Positions 53,140-62,842 are shown, counted from the stretch's first letter. The stretch: DNA of 64,000 nucleotides from Beijerinckiaceae bacterium (GCA_947478405.1 CANJVX010000011.1:1-64000); one strand, 5' to 3'. Made by a program: numbers and translations. The notes: generated from the sequence alone by a model not told the origin.

Positions 53140-54303
53140 TCAGGCCGCATTCTTGTCCGAACGCAATCTGATATTCTTTACCGCGTTCTTGAGCGCCTCG
53201 CAAAAGGCCTCGATATCGCGCTCGCTATTGTCGGGGCCCAAACTGACCCGTAAGGCCCCGCGCGCAAGCTCGTCGGCCGCGCCCATGGCCCGCAATACAT
53301 GCGATGGTTGCACCTTGCCCGACGAGCAAGCCGAGCCGGAGGAGACCGCAATTCCTGCCAGATCTAGGGCGATCAGCAGGGTCTCCGCCGAAACACCCGG
53401 CACCGCAAAGGCGCTGGTCTGGGCCAAACGCGCTGTGCTTTGACCGAAGAAAACGGCATCGGGCAGAAGCCCTACAACCTTAACTTCCAGATGGTCGCGC
53501 AAGGCGCTCAGCCGGTCCATCTCCGCCAAAGTCAGTCGGGCGACGTCTGCTGCGGCCCCAAAGCCGGCAATGCCCGCAACATTCTCTGTTCCTGCCCGAA
53601 GGCCCTTTTCCTGTCCGCCGCCCTTCACGAGGGCCGCCCCGTTCATATGGAGACGCACATTGGCAAACGCCAGCGCGCCGACACCCTTGGGGCCGCCAAT
53701 CTTATGGGCCGAGATGAAAAGCGCATCGGCGCCAAGGGCCGCCAGCGGAAGGCGCCCGGCTGCTTGCACAGCGTCACAGACCAAAAGCCCGCCTGCCAAA
53801 TGGACCAGCGCCGCCGCCTCGGCGATCGGCTGGATGACGCCGGTCTCATTATTAGCGACCTGCAAAGCCAGCAACACGCGCTCGCCTCCGGCCGCGTCCA
53901 GCATGGCCTTGAGGCCAACCAGATCCAGGACACCAGCGCCCGTCAGAGGCACGGCGGCAAAAAATTCGGGGGCGAACCGGTGGCCCTGCAGCACGCAGGG
54001 ATGTTCACCCGCGGCTGCAAAGAGCCGAGTTAGCGGCTTGCCGCCATCGCTCAGCGATGGCGAGAGAACAAGATTGGCTGCTTCCGTCCCGCCCGAGGTG
54101 AAAGTGATATCGCGAGGGCGAACGCCCAAAAGGGTCGCAACAGACGCCCGCGCCGTCTCAATGGCCGCCCGAGCTGCGCGGCCCTCTGCGTGGACCGAAG
54201 AAGCATTTCCTGGAAGGTCAATGGCGCTCAGCATGACCTGCCTGGCACTTGCCAACAGGGGGGCTGTTGCATTGTGATCGAGGTAAATTCGCTGCGCGCT
54301 CAT
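53140..54303 (-). CDS. NifS/IscS-type cysteine desulfurase, first gene of suf operon
   Basis: PLP cysteine desulfurase of 387 residues of the NifS/IscS group. The N-terminus is IYLDHNATAPLLASARQVML, the PLP lysine is in FISAHKIGGPKGVGA, and the catalytic cysteine is in the longer loop VSSGSACSSGKVQPSHVL (group I). Its position ahead of sufB is usual in Hyphomicrobiales, giving two desulfurases in one operon. The ATG at 54303 is chosen. The track ORF extends 152 codons antisense into the divergent hydrolase gene, which is not credible. The Irr-box candidate lies about 110 bases upstream. Confidence 0.93.
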   Translation of the reverse strand: MSAQRIYLDHNATAPLLASARQVMLSAIDLPGNASSVHAEGRAARAAIETARASVATLLGVRPRDITFTSGGTEAANLVLSPSLSDGGKPLTRLFAAAGEHPCVLQGHRFAPEFFAAVPLTGAGVLDLVGLKAMLDAAGGERVLLALQVANNETGVIQPIAEAAALVHLAGGLLVCDAVQAAGRLPLAALGADALFISAHKIGGPKGVGALAFANVRLHMNGAALVKGGGQEKGLRAGTENVAGIAGFGAAADVARLTLAEMDRLSALRDHLEVKVVGLLPDAVFFGQSTARLAQTSAFAVPGVSAETLLIALDLAGIAVSSGSACSSGKVQPSHVLRAMGAADELARGALRVSLGPDNSERDIEAFCEALKNAVKNIRLRSDKNAA

Positions 54304-54409
54304 CAAGGTCCCGGGATGGTCTCGCAAAATTCTTGCAATCACACTGCCCGGGCATGCTAAGAACGCCCCGGATCGCGTCGGTCTCCCACTTTGGGAGAGG
54401 GTGTTGGCA

Positions 54410-54426
54410 GTTAGAATAGTTCTAAC
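54410..54426. promoter_or_regulatory. Irr box / iron control element (ICE) candidate
   Basis: GTTAGAA-TAG-TTCTAAC is a perfect 17-base palindrome close to the ICE consensus TTTAGAA-N3-TTCTAAA bound by the heme-responsive regulator Irr in Hyphomicrobiales. It lies in the divergent region, about 107 bases before the suf operon start and about 100 bases before the hydrolase gene. A second hairpin TCTCCC-actt-tGGGAGA lies 12 bases to its left. Confidence 0.75.
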
Positions 54427-54528
54427 AGCTAATAGGGGTTGCCCTCTTGTGAAGTCAAGCCAAGGGACCGCGCTGACAAATTTTTGAAGCCCCGGTCGAA
54501 CACTCGGCCTGCTTCCTTGAGGATCGCA

Positions 54529-55218
54529 ATGCCTGAAATCATTTTCACGGGGCCGGCTGGCCGTCTCGAAGGCCGTTTTCATCCCTCGAAGCAGCGTGGC
54601 GCGCCGATCGCGGTCATTCTTCATCCCCACCCGCAATTCGGGGGAACGATGAATAATCAGATCGTCTACAACCTCTATTACACATTCGCCGAGCGCGGCT
54701 TCTCCGTGCTGCGGTTCAACTTTCGCGGTGTGGGCCGCAGCCAAGGCAATTTCGACCATGGCACCGGCGAGCTGTCGGATGCCGCTGCCGCACTCGATTG
54801 GGTGCAGGGCATCAATCCGGAAGCTCGCGCCTGCTGGATTGCGGGTGTCTCTTTCGGCTCCTGGATCGGCATGCAGCTGTTAATGCGCCGCCCCGAGATC
54901 GAGGGCTTCATCTCGATTGCCCCGCCTGCCAACCGCTTCGACTATTCCTTCCTGGCGCCTTGCCCCTCTTCAGGGCTTTTCGTCCATGGCGATCAGGATC
55001 GTGTTGCCCCGCTCAAGGAAGTTATGGCCCTCATCGAAAAGCTGAAAACCCAGCGCGGCATCATCATCGAACATGCCGTCATCCCGGGCGCCAACCATTT
55101 CTTTGAAAATCGCGTCGATGAGCTGATTGCCGAAGTCGGCCATTATCTCGACCGCCGCCTCGACAATCCACCCCGCTTACCGACCCCGGCCCGCGCCAAA
55201 AAGGGCACCGAAGACTAA
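54529..55218 (+). CDS. Alpha/beta-hydrolase, COG2945-like
   Basis: Alpha/beta-hydrolase of 229 residues. Features are HPHPQFGGTMNNQIVYNL near residue 30, RFNFRGVGRSQG, nucleophile AGVSFGSWIG, Asp in VHGDQDRVAP and His in IPGANHFFEN. This set matches small intracellular hydrolases annotated as dienelactone-hydrolase-like or COG2945. The ATG has GAGG at a spacing of 7. It is divergent from the suf operon and shares the intergenic region with the Irr box, so iron control is possible but unproven. Confidence 0.88.
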   Translation: MPEIIFTGPAGRLEGRFHPSKQRGAPIAVILHPHPQFGGTMNNQIVYNLYYTFAERGFSVLRFNFRGVGRSQGNFDHGTGELSDAAAALDWVQGINPEARACWIAGVSFGSWIGMQLLMRRPEIEGFISIAPPANRFDYSFLAPCPSSGLFVHGDQDRVAPLKEVMALIEKLKTQRGIIIEHAVIPGANHFFENRVDELIAEVGHYLDRRLDNPPRLPTPARAKKGTED

Positions 55219-55415
55219 AGCGTTCCAGCCTGCAATTCGGGCGCGGGAGTGAAGGGCGCTTCCGCGCTCATCATGTCGCGTTTGGCGGCCAGTGAAAAAC
55301 TCAGCGTCACGAAGATGACGGCGAGCCCCACGACAATATCAAGGGCAGAAAAAGCTCTCGATCTGGTTGAGTATAGAGCCTTAAACCGCTGCGAATAAGA
55401 AATAAATTTTAGCAT
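55215..55415 (-). CDS. Small single-helix membrane protein
   Basis: Protein of 66 residues with a basic N-terminus (SQRFKALYSTRSRAFSA), one membrane helix (ALDIVVGLAVIFVTLSFSLAA) and a Pro/Ala-rich tail. GAGG lies 7 bases before the ATG, which supports translation. The end overlaps the tail of the convergent hydrolase gene by 4 bases. No family is recognised. Confidence 0.6.
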   Translation of the reverse strand: MLKFISYSQRFKALYSTRSRAFSALDIVVGLAVIFVTLSFSLAAKRDMMSAEAPFTPAPELQAGTL

Positions 55416-55476
55416 AGCTCAACCTCAAATGTATCAAGCAATGCGCGCAGTCTAGCGCACGGAGATTGACGTAAGG

Positions 55477-56589
55477 TCAATGCGATAAGGGCCAGACAAG
55501 CCGCCCGCCCGTGAGCGGATGAGCGACACCCGTTGTGCCAGGATAAGTTAAAGGTAGCCCACGAGCCGACCGCACCGCCAGAAAAGCAAAGGCCTGCGCT
55601 TCAAGCGCGCCAGCATCCCATCTATATTCATTTGATGAACGAACTTCCGAGTTTAATTCGTTACCAAGAAAAGATAAAAGCGTATCGTTTAACGCACCGC
55701 CGCCGCAGACAATCCAGAGGCTTGGGGGTGTGGTCACATGGGCCAGCAAGCGCGCAACCGCCCGCGCCGTAAAGGCGGTGAGCGTCGCCGCCCCATCGGC
55801 ATCCGACAGATTTTCGACCCCGCTCACATCAAAAGCATTGCGATCCAAACTCTTAGGGGGTGGCACCGCAAAGAAGGGGTGGGCGAGCCAGCGCAACAGC
55901 AGTGCCTCATTGGGCGTCCCGGCAGCCGACAAAGCCCCACAAGCATCATAGGGCGCTCCCGTTCGGGCCAAGACGAAATCATCGAGCAACGCATTGCCGG
56001 GACCCGTGTCGCAAGCCAACAGATCAGAACCCGCCGAAAGCAGCGTGGCATTGGCGACCCCGCCAATATTCAGAAAAGCGACCCCCGCGGGCAGATCTGC
56101 CCCCGCCGCCAAAGCCTGATGGAAGACGGGAACGAGTGGCGCTCCCTGCCCGCCTGCGGCCACATCGGCCGAACGAAAATCGAAGACAACAGGACGGCCA
56201 ATTTCATCAGACAGAGCCTGCCCGTCACCCAGCTGGACGGTGAGACCCGTTTCGGGACGGTGCAGAACAGTCTGTCCGTGGAAGCCGATAAGGTCGACAC
56301 TGGCCAGATCGATCGCCTGCGTCTTGCAGAAGGTCCGGACAGCCTCGGCATGGGCACGAGTGAGAAAAGCTTCCGCCTGCGGCAGTATGCCGGGCCGGGC
56401 TGCCGAGCTGGTCAGGGCGCGCGCATCATCAAGCGCAGCGCGCAACAAGCGGCGCTCGGGGTCCGAATAAGGCCGCGTGGCAAAGGCACCGAGGTGAACC
56501 TGAGTCTTCCCGTCCGTCTCAACAAAGGCAATATCGATCCCATCGAGCGAGGTGCCGGACATCAGGCCTATGGCGCGGGAAAGTGTCAT
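55477..56589 (-). CDS. anmK: Anhydro-N-acetylmuramic acid kinase
   Basis: Sugar kinase of 370 residues that phosphorylates and opens 1,6-anhydro-MurNAc during peptidoglycan recycling. The N-terminal signature is GLMSGTSLDGIDIAFVETDG. Further ATPase-fold motifs are GFHGQTVLHRP, FLNIGGVANATLL, CDTGPGNALLDDF and the late WIVCGGGALNDTLL. It is divergent from tyrS, the usual arrangement in Hyphomicrobiales. Confidence 0.95.
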   Translation of the reverse strand: MTLSRAIGLMSGTSLDGIDIAFVETDGKTQVHLGAFATRPYSDPERRLLRAALDDARALTSSAARPGILPQAEAFLTRAHAEAVRTFCKTQAIDLASVDLIGFHGQTVLHRPETGLTVQLGDGQALSDEIGRPVVFDFRSADVAAGGQGAPLVPVFHQALAAGADLPAGVAFLNIGGVANATLLSAGSDLLACDTGPGNALLDDFVLARTGAPYDACGALSAAGTPNEALLLRWLAHPFFAVPPPKSLDRNAFDVSGVENLSDADGAATLTAFTARAVARLLAHVTTPPSLWIVCGGGALNDTLLSFLGNELNSEVRSSNEYRWDAGALEAQAFAFLAVRSARGLPLTYPGTTGVAHPLTGGRLVWPLSH

Positions 56590-56614
56590 AAGACCAAATT
56601 AAACCAATGGGCCC

Positions 56615-56645
56615 TTCAATGCGAGCGCAGCGAAGCCACACCGAC
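56615..56645. repeat. REP-like element, copy 4 (single arm)
   Basis: TTCAATGCGAGCGCAGCGAAGC matches the left arm of the other copies, but no right arm is visible. It sits in the 120-base gap between anmK and tyrS. Confidence 0.55.
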
Positions 56646-56711
56646 AGCGCAAGCAGCGTTGCACAGATGCCCCCCGTCGATTAAACCCGGCCGACCTGAT
56701 CGAGGACCACC

Positions 56712-57974
56712 ATGTCGACCGATTTCCAGCCCAAATCCGATTTCCTCGCCATCCTCAAAGAGCGCGGCTATATCCACCAATGCTCCGACTTTGCGGGTGT
56801 GGATGACAAGGCCAAGGCTGGCGAGCTGATCGCCTATATCGGCTTTGACGCGACGGCCTCTTCCCTGCACATAGGCTCGCTTTTGCAGATCATGATGCTG
56901 CGCTGGCTGCAAAAGACGGGCGGCAAGCCGATCCCGCTCATGGGTGGCGGCACGACGCAGGTCGGCGACCCCTCTGGGCGCGACGAGAGCCGCAAGCTCC
57001 TCACACTCGACCAGATTGAAGCCAACAAGACCGGCATCCGTCAGGTCTTCACAAAATTCCTGACCTTCGGCGACGGCAAGACCGACGCGGTCATGAGCGA
57101 TAATGCCGAATGGCTGACGGCCTTGAACTACATTCACTTCCTGCGCGATGTCGGCCGCCACTTCTCGGTCAATCGCATGTTGTCGATGGACTCGGTCAAG
57201 ATGCGGCTCGATCGCGAGCAGGAACTGTCCTTCATCGAATTCAACTATATGTGCCTTCAATCCTATGATTTTGTCGAGCTGAACAAGCGCTACGGCATCA
57301 CGCTGCAAATGGGCGGCTCCGATCAATGGGGCAATATTGTCATGGGCATTGATCTGGGCCGCCGCATGGGCACGGGCCAGCTCTATGGTCTCACCTCTCC
57401 CCTGCTCACCACAGCCTCGGGGGCCAAGATGGGCAAGACAGCGTCCGGCGCAGTCTGGCTGAACTCGGACATGCTGCCCGTCTATGATTACTGGCAGTAC
57501 TGGCGCAATACGGAAGATGCCGATGTCGGTCGCTTCCTCCGCCTCTTCACCGAATTGCCGATGGATGAAATCCACCGCCTCGAAAATCTTGGTGGCGCAG
57601 AAATCAACGAGGCCAAGAAGATGCTGGCCAATGAAGCGACCGCCATGTTGCATGGGCGCGAGGGCGCCGATCATGCAGCAGAAACCGCACGCAAGACGTT
57701 TGAAGAAGGCGTGCTCTCGATTGCTCTGCCCACCATCGAACTGCCACTTGCTGATTATGCGTCAGGCATGGGTGTGCTCAGCGCATTTGTGAAAGCCGGA
57801 CTGGTTGCCTCGACTGGCGAAGCGCGCCGCCAGATCAAGGGCGGGGGCCTGCGCCTGAATGATGCGGTTGTGACGGATGAGCGCGCGACTTTGTCTGCAT
57901 CAGATCTGACCAGCGAAGGCGTGGTGAAATTGTCGATGGGCAAAAAGAAGCACGTGCTCCTCAAGCCGGTTTAA
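56712..57974 (+). CDS. tyrS: Tyrosyl-tRNA synthetase
   Basis: Class I synthetase of 420 residues that charges tRNA-Tyr. The HIGH-equivalent is [11 protein letters not shown], the KMSKS-equivalent [13 protein letters not shown], and the tyrosine pocket includes [11 protein letters not shown] and [11 protein letters not shown]. The C-terminal S4 RNA-binding domain has [23 protein letters not shown]. The start [15 protein letters not shown] follows GAGG-rich sequence. Confidence 0.97.
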   Translation: MSTDFQPKSDFLAILKERGYIHQCSDFAGVDDKAKAGELIAYIGFDATASSLHIGSLLQIMMLRWLQKTGGKPIPLMGGGTTQVGDPSGRDESRKLLTLDQIEANKTGIRQVFTKFLTFGDGKTDAVMSDNAEWLTALNYIHFLRDVGRHFSVNRMLSMDSVKMRLDREQELSFIEFNYMCLQSYDFVELNKRYGITLQMGGSDQWGNIVMGIDLGRRMGTGQLYGLTSPLLTTASGAKMGKTASGAVWLNSDMLPVYDYWQYWRNTEDADVGRFLRLFTELPMDEIHRLENLGGAEINEAKKMLANEATAMLHGREGADHAAETARKTFEEGVLSIALPTIELPLADYASGMGVLSAFVKAGLVASTGEARRQIKGGGLRLNDAVVTDERATLSASDLTSEGVVKLSMGKKKHVLLKPV

Positions 57975-57995
57975 AGAAAGACAGGGGATGGCAAC

Positions 57996-58553
57996 ATGAC
58001 GGACCTGCATTCGCTACCCAGCGATCTGCCGATCCCGATTGACGATGGCGCTGCGAAACATCTGGTCGGGCTTTGCCTCCCCTCTATTGCGCTAGCTTCT
58101 ACGCTTGGTGCGCCCGTACAGCTCGATGTGCTTTCTGGCATCAGCGTCATTTACGCCTATCCAATGACGGGCCGCCCTGACATCGCGTTGCCTCAGAATT
58201 GGGATCTTATCCCCGGCGCACGCGGCTGCACGCCTCAGGCCTGCTCCTATCGAGATCATTATTCTGAGCTTCTATCATTCGGTGCCCAGCTCTATGGCCT
58301 GAGCACGCAATCACGCGACTATCAAAAAGAAATGGCAGAACGTCTTCACCTGCCTTTTGCAGTCTTGAGCGATGAAGGACTGAATCTCACAGCTTCCATC
58401 TCGTTGCCGACTTTTGAAGCAAATGGCATGACGCTCTTGAAGCGCCTGACATTGATCTGTCAGGACAACAGAATCATTCACGTCAATTATCCAGTTTTCC
58501 CGCCAGATAAGGACATCGACCAAGTCATCTCGTTTTTAAGAACCGCCATTTAA
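57996..58553 (+). CDS. Peroxiredoxin, BCP/PrxQ-like
   Basis: Peroxiredoxin of 185 residues. The active site is ARGCTPQACSYRDHYSELL, with the peroxidatic and second cysteine five positions apart, as in PrxQ-type enzymes. YAYPMTGRP precedes it and GLSTQSRDYQKEMAERLHLPFAVLSD follows. It removes peroxides using thioredoxin-like donors. It starts 21 bases after tyrS and is probably co-transcribed with it. Confidence 0.88.
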   Translation: MTDLHSLPSDLPIPIDDGAAKHLVGLCLPSIALASTLGAPVQLDVLSGISVIYAYPMTGRPDIALPQNWDLIPGARGCTPQACSYRDHYSELLSFGAQLYGLSTQSRDYQKEMAERLHLPFAVLSDEGLNLTASISLPTFEANGMTLLKRLTLICQDNRIIHVNYPVFPPDKDIDQVISFLRTAI

Positions 58554-58559
58554 GCGCGC

Positions 58560-61500
58560 TTATCGCAATGGCGAAAGGCGGCGCGTCGGCGCATATGGTA
58601 GAGGAGCGCCATCTTTGTCCTCATCCTGTGGCTGCGGCTGCGGAGTAGCCGCCGGTGGCTGCGGCATCGGTTCAGTGCCCGAATCCCCTGCCCCGAAAAT
58701 TTTGCGCAGGAACCCGGGCGCCAAAGCTGACAGCGGATTGATGGTGAGCACAGGCGCTGTTGAAGGACCACTGAGGCGGAAATTCAGGCCAAACAAACCT
58801 TCATTCGCGCCGCCACCAAGAAACACGCCAAAGAGCGGTATCTTCGAGAAGAAATTGTTGAGCCCATAGGCTGGCACAAATGTTCCCGTCACATTGACCC
58901 GATCATTCAGCGTATCGAGCGTGCCCTCGATCGTGGTGCCAGCTTCCGGTCCATAAATTACGCCGTCGCGCAATTCGATGCGGCCCTGCCCCCGTGTGAA
59001 ACTCACCTGCATTTTGGTGAAGGCGGCCGCATTCGTATCAATCTTGATCTGGCCAGAGCGGTCGCGCTGCGCGACACCCTCCGACACAAGTCGACGCAGA
59101 GCGGGTTCATTGCGCACAATGAAATTCTGGACATTCACCGTGCCATTGATCTCGCCATCGCTCAACAGCGCATTGAATTGCAGTTTTCCGCCCTCCATAC
59201 GCTTATAAAGATCGAAGAACGACAGAAGCGCGCCGCCATCATTGGTCGTGAGGTTGATCTGCGGCTCGCCCTGCAAGCGTACGACATTGCCGGCAACAAC
59301 ATCACGGCCAAACTTGCCATTGAGTGTGAAAATGCGGATCTGTCCAGAGCGGCGCCCCATGCGCAAAGTCACATTCGTTGCCGATTGGTTGTTATAACCA
59401 GCAACATTATTGGCCTTCAGATCGACATCGAAATCTTTTGAGGGGCCGGCACCCGGACGTGGCGCGGTGCCGGTCGTGAGCAATCGCAGAAACGGCTTGG
59501 CATCAACCGTCTTGCCGCTGATTGATAATTTTAAAATTTCCTTCGTCTGCTCAGCCATGATCTGCATGTCATCGCCGGGCGACAGGCGTACCTGCGTCAG
59601 CTTCAACTTCTCCATGCCGCCAATCTGATCAAGCTCAATCGTGCCTTTCGCATAGGCCGACCCGCCATCGAAGACGAAATTTTCAAGATCCGGACCATTA
59701 AGGTCATTGATCAAAGTAAAAGACGCTTTCGCAGCCTTGCCCGCAGGCTTCACAAAGCCGGGCAAGAGATTATCTATATTCGCGCGTGTGAAATCGATCT
59801 CAACCTGTGCGCGCTGCTTCTCGCGTTGCCCAAGGGCGGCCGTCATTTTCGCGCCGATCGGGCCTGTGAGCGTCTGGCCGAAATTAAGGCCGAGTTTCGT
59901 GCGGGCTGCATCATCCAGAATCATGCCGATGATGGCCTCGGTTGGCGTCTCTAATTGCTTGCGCAATTCAATCGTCGCAGGCGCACCAAACAGACGCCCC
60001 TGCCCGGACGCGCGCAACATGCCGCGTTCGGCAGTGAGGTTGAGCGTCCCCGCTTCCAGCTTTTCCTGCCCCACGAGTTTGTCGACCGTGAAATTGGTCA
60101 GCGCCGCGCTGGCACGCACACGAGTATCTTCCGGCTTGATGTCATCGGAGAGCTTCAGATCGATGACGATCGAGCCGTCAATGCGCCCCTTCACCGTCGC
60201 CGCATCGATAGGCACTTGCGCATAGGCCTTCAGGCGCTCACGCTCGAACAAATCAGCCACAGCGTCCAGCGGTCCATTCATGCGCAGATTGATCGTAGCG
60301 GGTGCAGGCTTCACCTGCATGTCGGGAATACTGATCGAGCCCTCCACAACATTGAGCTTTTGACCCGACACATCCATCTGACCGCGTGTTGCGACGAAAT
60401 TGGCAGTACGTCCCGTTACAACACCAGTCCCATCGAGGGCGGAAAATGGCGGCAAGCTCGGCACGGCCTCAAGCGTTGTGCCTGATAATCTGAAATTCAA
60501 TCGCATCTTGTCATCAGGCGGCTGCAAGTCTTTTTTCAACAACTCGAAGGTCTGCGGATCAAAATCGACCCAGAGCGAACCTTCCTCCAGCGTTCCGCCC
60601 TGCAACACGCGTATGAACCAAGCCCGCGCCCGCGGCGCAACCGGCGTCGGCCATAAGCGCACAACAGATAAAGCCGGCATGCGGGCAGCACGGCCCGTGA
60701 AACGGAAAGACGGACCCGCCTCAGACAATTTCAATTCAGCCTGACCCGACAGCGAAATGTCAGGTCCGGCCAGCTCAAGGCGGTCAATCAAGATCTGACG
60801 GTCAGCAGCAATGAAACGGGCGTCGACGATGCCACGATCCACAATCAGCGGTTTTTGATTTGGGCGCTCTGGCCCATAGACCGATCGCTCCAATGTGCGA
60901 CCTGAAATCTGCCAGGCATTACTGCCAGGTGCTGGAGGCGTCACGGAGCCAGAAACAGCAAAACGCGTTTCACCCGCTTGCAACAAGGTGCGGTTGAGAT
61001 CGAAACGCCGCGACGTCCCATTCCATTCAAAGAGGCCTTCGATCTGATCAATCGAGATCGTCTCATGATCCTTATCGTCAAGTTTGAAAATGCCCGAGCC
61101 GGTAGCAAAACGTCCATTTGCCGAAGCAAGCTGATTGTCACGGCCCAGCGTGACATTCATCTGCGCAGAGATGGGCATGGAAAAACTGAAGCCGGGGTCG
61201 CGCATGCCTGTGACGAGCTGCAACTCGGCAAGCGTAAGGTTGGTCAATGAAATATCGAGCGTGCGCGTCTCACCCGGACGCCCATTGGCCAAAGCCTCGC
61301 CACGCCAGCGCCCATTGGGGCCGCGAGCAGACAAAAGCAGAGCCGCGGAATCTTCCGCACGATCAAAATCGAGTTCGAAATCCTGAAAGCTTGTCAGCTG
61401 ATGGGTGATCTGGTCTTCGAAGACCAAGTTTCCGCCTGAAATACCAAGACGGCGCAGCGCGCCCGCCGCAGAATTTCGACGCATGGCATTGTCGAGCAGC

Positions 61501-62180
61501 GTTTTCAGCGCCTCACCAATGGCAATCATCGCATCGCCGCTGGGCACATCAAGCGACGGACCAGCGGCTTTTGCTCGTGTGGACGCCGAGATCGGATGTG
61601 CGCCAGTGAGCAAGAAAGGTTCAGAGCCCGCCGACAAGGCGACTGCTCCATCGGCCATCACCGACAGACGCAATTCCATATCTATGAGTTCAAGACGACG
61701 CGGCGAAATTTCTCCATAGAGAAGTGCCAGCGGATTGATTGAGACATCAGCCTTAGGCGCCACAATCACAATGCGTCCCTGCGAATCCTTCAGCGTGAAC
61801 CCTTGCATGGCCAGACGGGGACCATGATCGGAATCTTCCAGCGCAAGGGGACCGACTTCGGCGCTGTAGCCATCGCCCAACCGGCTGGAGAGTGCAGCGG
61901 CAAAGGGAGCGCGCAACATGTTGAGTTCGATCGGCCCCTCCGAAAGACGATTGAAAACATAGGCCGAGACAAAAACCGGCGACAGGCAGAGCAGCGCGAG
62001 GATGACGAGCGAAACGAAGATCACACGTCCGCGCCGACGCGGGTGACGTGTCGCGCGCAGACGCACCGGAGCATCCGGAGGCGCAACTCCCGGGGGAGAG
62101 GTCCTCAGGTTGTCCGCAAGGCCCTGTTCATCCTGCGACTGATCACTCAAACTGATTGTCCCGCCAATAATCGGACCCAT
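58560..62180 (-). CDS. Large AsmA/YhdP-like envelope protein (DUF3971/AsmA C-terminal)
   Basis: Protein of 1206 residues with one N-terminal membrane helix (VIFVSLVILALLCLSPVFVSAYVF, about residues 52-75) followed by a very long beta-rich periplasmic region and a proline-rich end. This is the layout of AsmA-like proteins such as YhdP, TamB and AsmA, which form bridge-like structures thought to carry phospholipids from inner to outer membrane. The C-terminal part (GTIELDQIGGMEKL, GVIYGPEAGTTIEGTLDTLNDRVNVTGTFVPAYGLN) fits the AsmA_2/YhdP C-terminus. It is divergent from bcp. The transport role is family knowledge. Confidence 0.88.
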   Translation of the reverse strand: MGPIIGGTISLSDQSQDEQGLADNLRTSPPGVAPPDAPVRLRATRHPRRRGRVIFVSLVILALLCLSPVFVSAYVFNRLSEGPIELNMLRAPFAAALSSRLGDGYSAEVGPLALEDSDHGPRLAMQGFTLKDSQGRIVIVAPKADVSINPLALLYGEISPRRLELIDMELRLSVMADGAVALSAGSEPFLLTGAHPISASTRAKAAGPSLDVPSGDAMIAIGEALKTLLDNAMRRNSAAGALRRLGISGGNLVFEDQITHQLTSFQDFELDFDRAEDSAALLLSARGPNGRWRGEALANGRPGETRTLDISLTNLTLAELQLVTGMRDPGFSFSMPISAQMNVTLGRDNQLASANGRFATGSGIFKLDDKDHETISIDQIEGLFEWNGTSRRFDLNRTLLQAGETRFAVSGSVTPPAPGSNAWQISGRTLERSVYGPERPNQKPLIVDRGIVDARFIAADRQILIDRLELAGPDISLSGQAELKLSEAGPSFRFTGRAARMPALSVVRLWPTPVAPRARAWFIRVLQGGTLEEGSLWVDFDPQTFELLKKDLQPPDDKMRLNFRLSGTTLEAVPSLPPFSALDGTGVVTGRTANFVATRGQMDVSGQKLNVVEGSISIPDMQVKPAPATINLRMNGPLDAVADLFERERLKAYAQVPIDAATVKGRIDGSIVIDLKLSDDIKPEDTRVRASAALTNFTVDKLVGQEKLEAGTLNLTAERGMLRASGQGRLFGAPATIELRKQLETPTEAIIGMILDDAARTKLGLNFGQTLTGPIGAKMTAALGQREKQRAQVEIDFTRANIDNLLPGFVKPAGKAAKASFTLINDLNGPDLENFVFDGGSAYAKGTIELDQIGGMEKLKLTQVRLSPGDDMQIMAEQTKEILKLSISGKTVDAKPFLRLLTTGTAPRPGAGPSKDFDVDLKANNVAGYNNQSATNVTLRMGRRSGQIRIFTLNGKFGRDVVAGNVVRLQGEPQINLTTNDGGALLSFFDLYKRMEGGKLQFNALLSDGEINGTVNVQNFIVRNEPALRRLVSEGVAQRDRSGQIKIDTNAAAFTKMQVSFTRGQGRIELRDGVIYGPEAGTTIEGTLDTLNDRVNVTGTFVPAYGLNNFFSKIPLFGVFLGGGANEGLFGLNFRLSGPSTAPVLTINPLSALAPGFLRKIFGAGDSGTEPMPQPPAATPQPQPQDEDKDGAPLPYAPTRRLSPLR

Positions 62181-62292
62181 GTGTTCCGATTCGTCGCGAA
62201 CTATAGAAGTTCATGGGCTCGGGCGCGATCCGCCCGCCATGTCTTCTCGTAACGGTCTGGACAGGCAATAAGACAAAAGGAAGGCGACAGAC

Positions 62293-62763
62293 ATGACTGC
62301 CAAGCTCGAACCCGGCAAGAAAGCTCCTGCTTTCGACCTGCCAACCGACGGCGAAGGCCGCATCAAGCTCGCGGGTCTCAAGGGCCAGAAAGTCGTGCTT
62401 TACTTCTATCCCAAGGACGACACGTCGGGCTGCACGCAAGAAGCCATAGAATTCAACGGGCTTCGTAAGCAATTTGAAAAGATTGAGACCTTGATCCTCG
62501 GCGTCTCGCCAGATCCGGTCAAAAGCCATGACAAGTTCAAAGCCAAACACGGTCTCGAATTCGGTCTGATCTCGGATGAGAGCAAGGCCATGCTCGAAGC
62601 CTATGGCGTCTGGGTCGAAAAGAGCATGTATGGCCGCAAATATATGGGGGTCGAGCGCACAACGGTCCTGATTGGCGCTGATGGCAAGATCGCGCAGGTC
62701 TGGAACAAGGTGAAAGTGCCCGGCCACGCCAAAGAAGTGCTGGCCGCGGCCAAGGCGCTCTAA
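62293..62763 (+). CDS. bcp: Thioredoxin-dependent thiol peroxidase (Bcp), one-Cys form
   Basis: Peroxiredoxin of 156 residues of the Bcp/PrxQ family. The context YPKDDTSGCTQEAIEFNGL holds the peroxidatic cysteine; the second cysteine five residues later found in many Bcp proteins is replaced by Ile, so it is likely a one-cysteine enzyme. RTTVLIGADGKIAQVWNKVKV is typical of the C-terminus. GGAAGG lies upstream of the ATG. The M23 peptidase gene follows after about 80 bases. Confidence 0.93.
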   Translation: MTAKLEPGKKAPAFDLPTDGEGRIKLAGLKGQKVVLYFYPKDDTSGCTQEAIEFNGLRKQFEKIETLILGVSPDPVKSHDKFKAKHGLEFGLISDESKAMLEAYGVWVEKSMYGRKYMGVERTTVLIGADGKIAQVWNKVKVPGHAKEVLAAAKAL

Positions 62764-62842
62764 GGCGTTAACCTGCCGCTAACCATAAACTCCCTAGCGT
62801 AACCCTGCCCGGCACCTGCATTGCCGCCGGGCGGGGATTTTG

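Noticed and set aside
54304-54759. 152-codon N-terminal extension of the IscS-like ORF
   Set aside because: Antisense to the start of the divergent hydrolase and would cover the Irr box; the family begins at the Met at 54303.
55738-56829. 363-aa plus-strand ORF
   Set aside because: Antisense to anmK and running into tyrS; basic, low-order composition.
56616-57674. 352-aa minus-strand ORF
   Set aside because: Antisense to tyrS.
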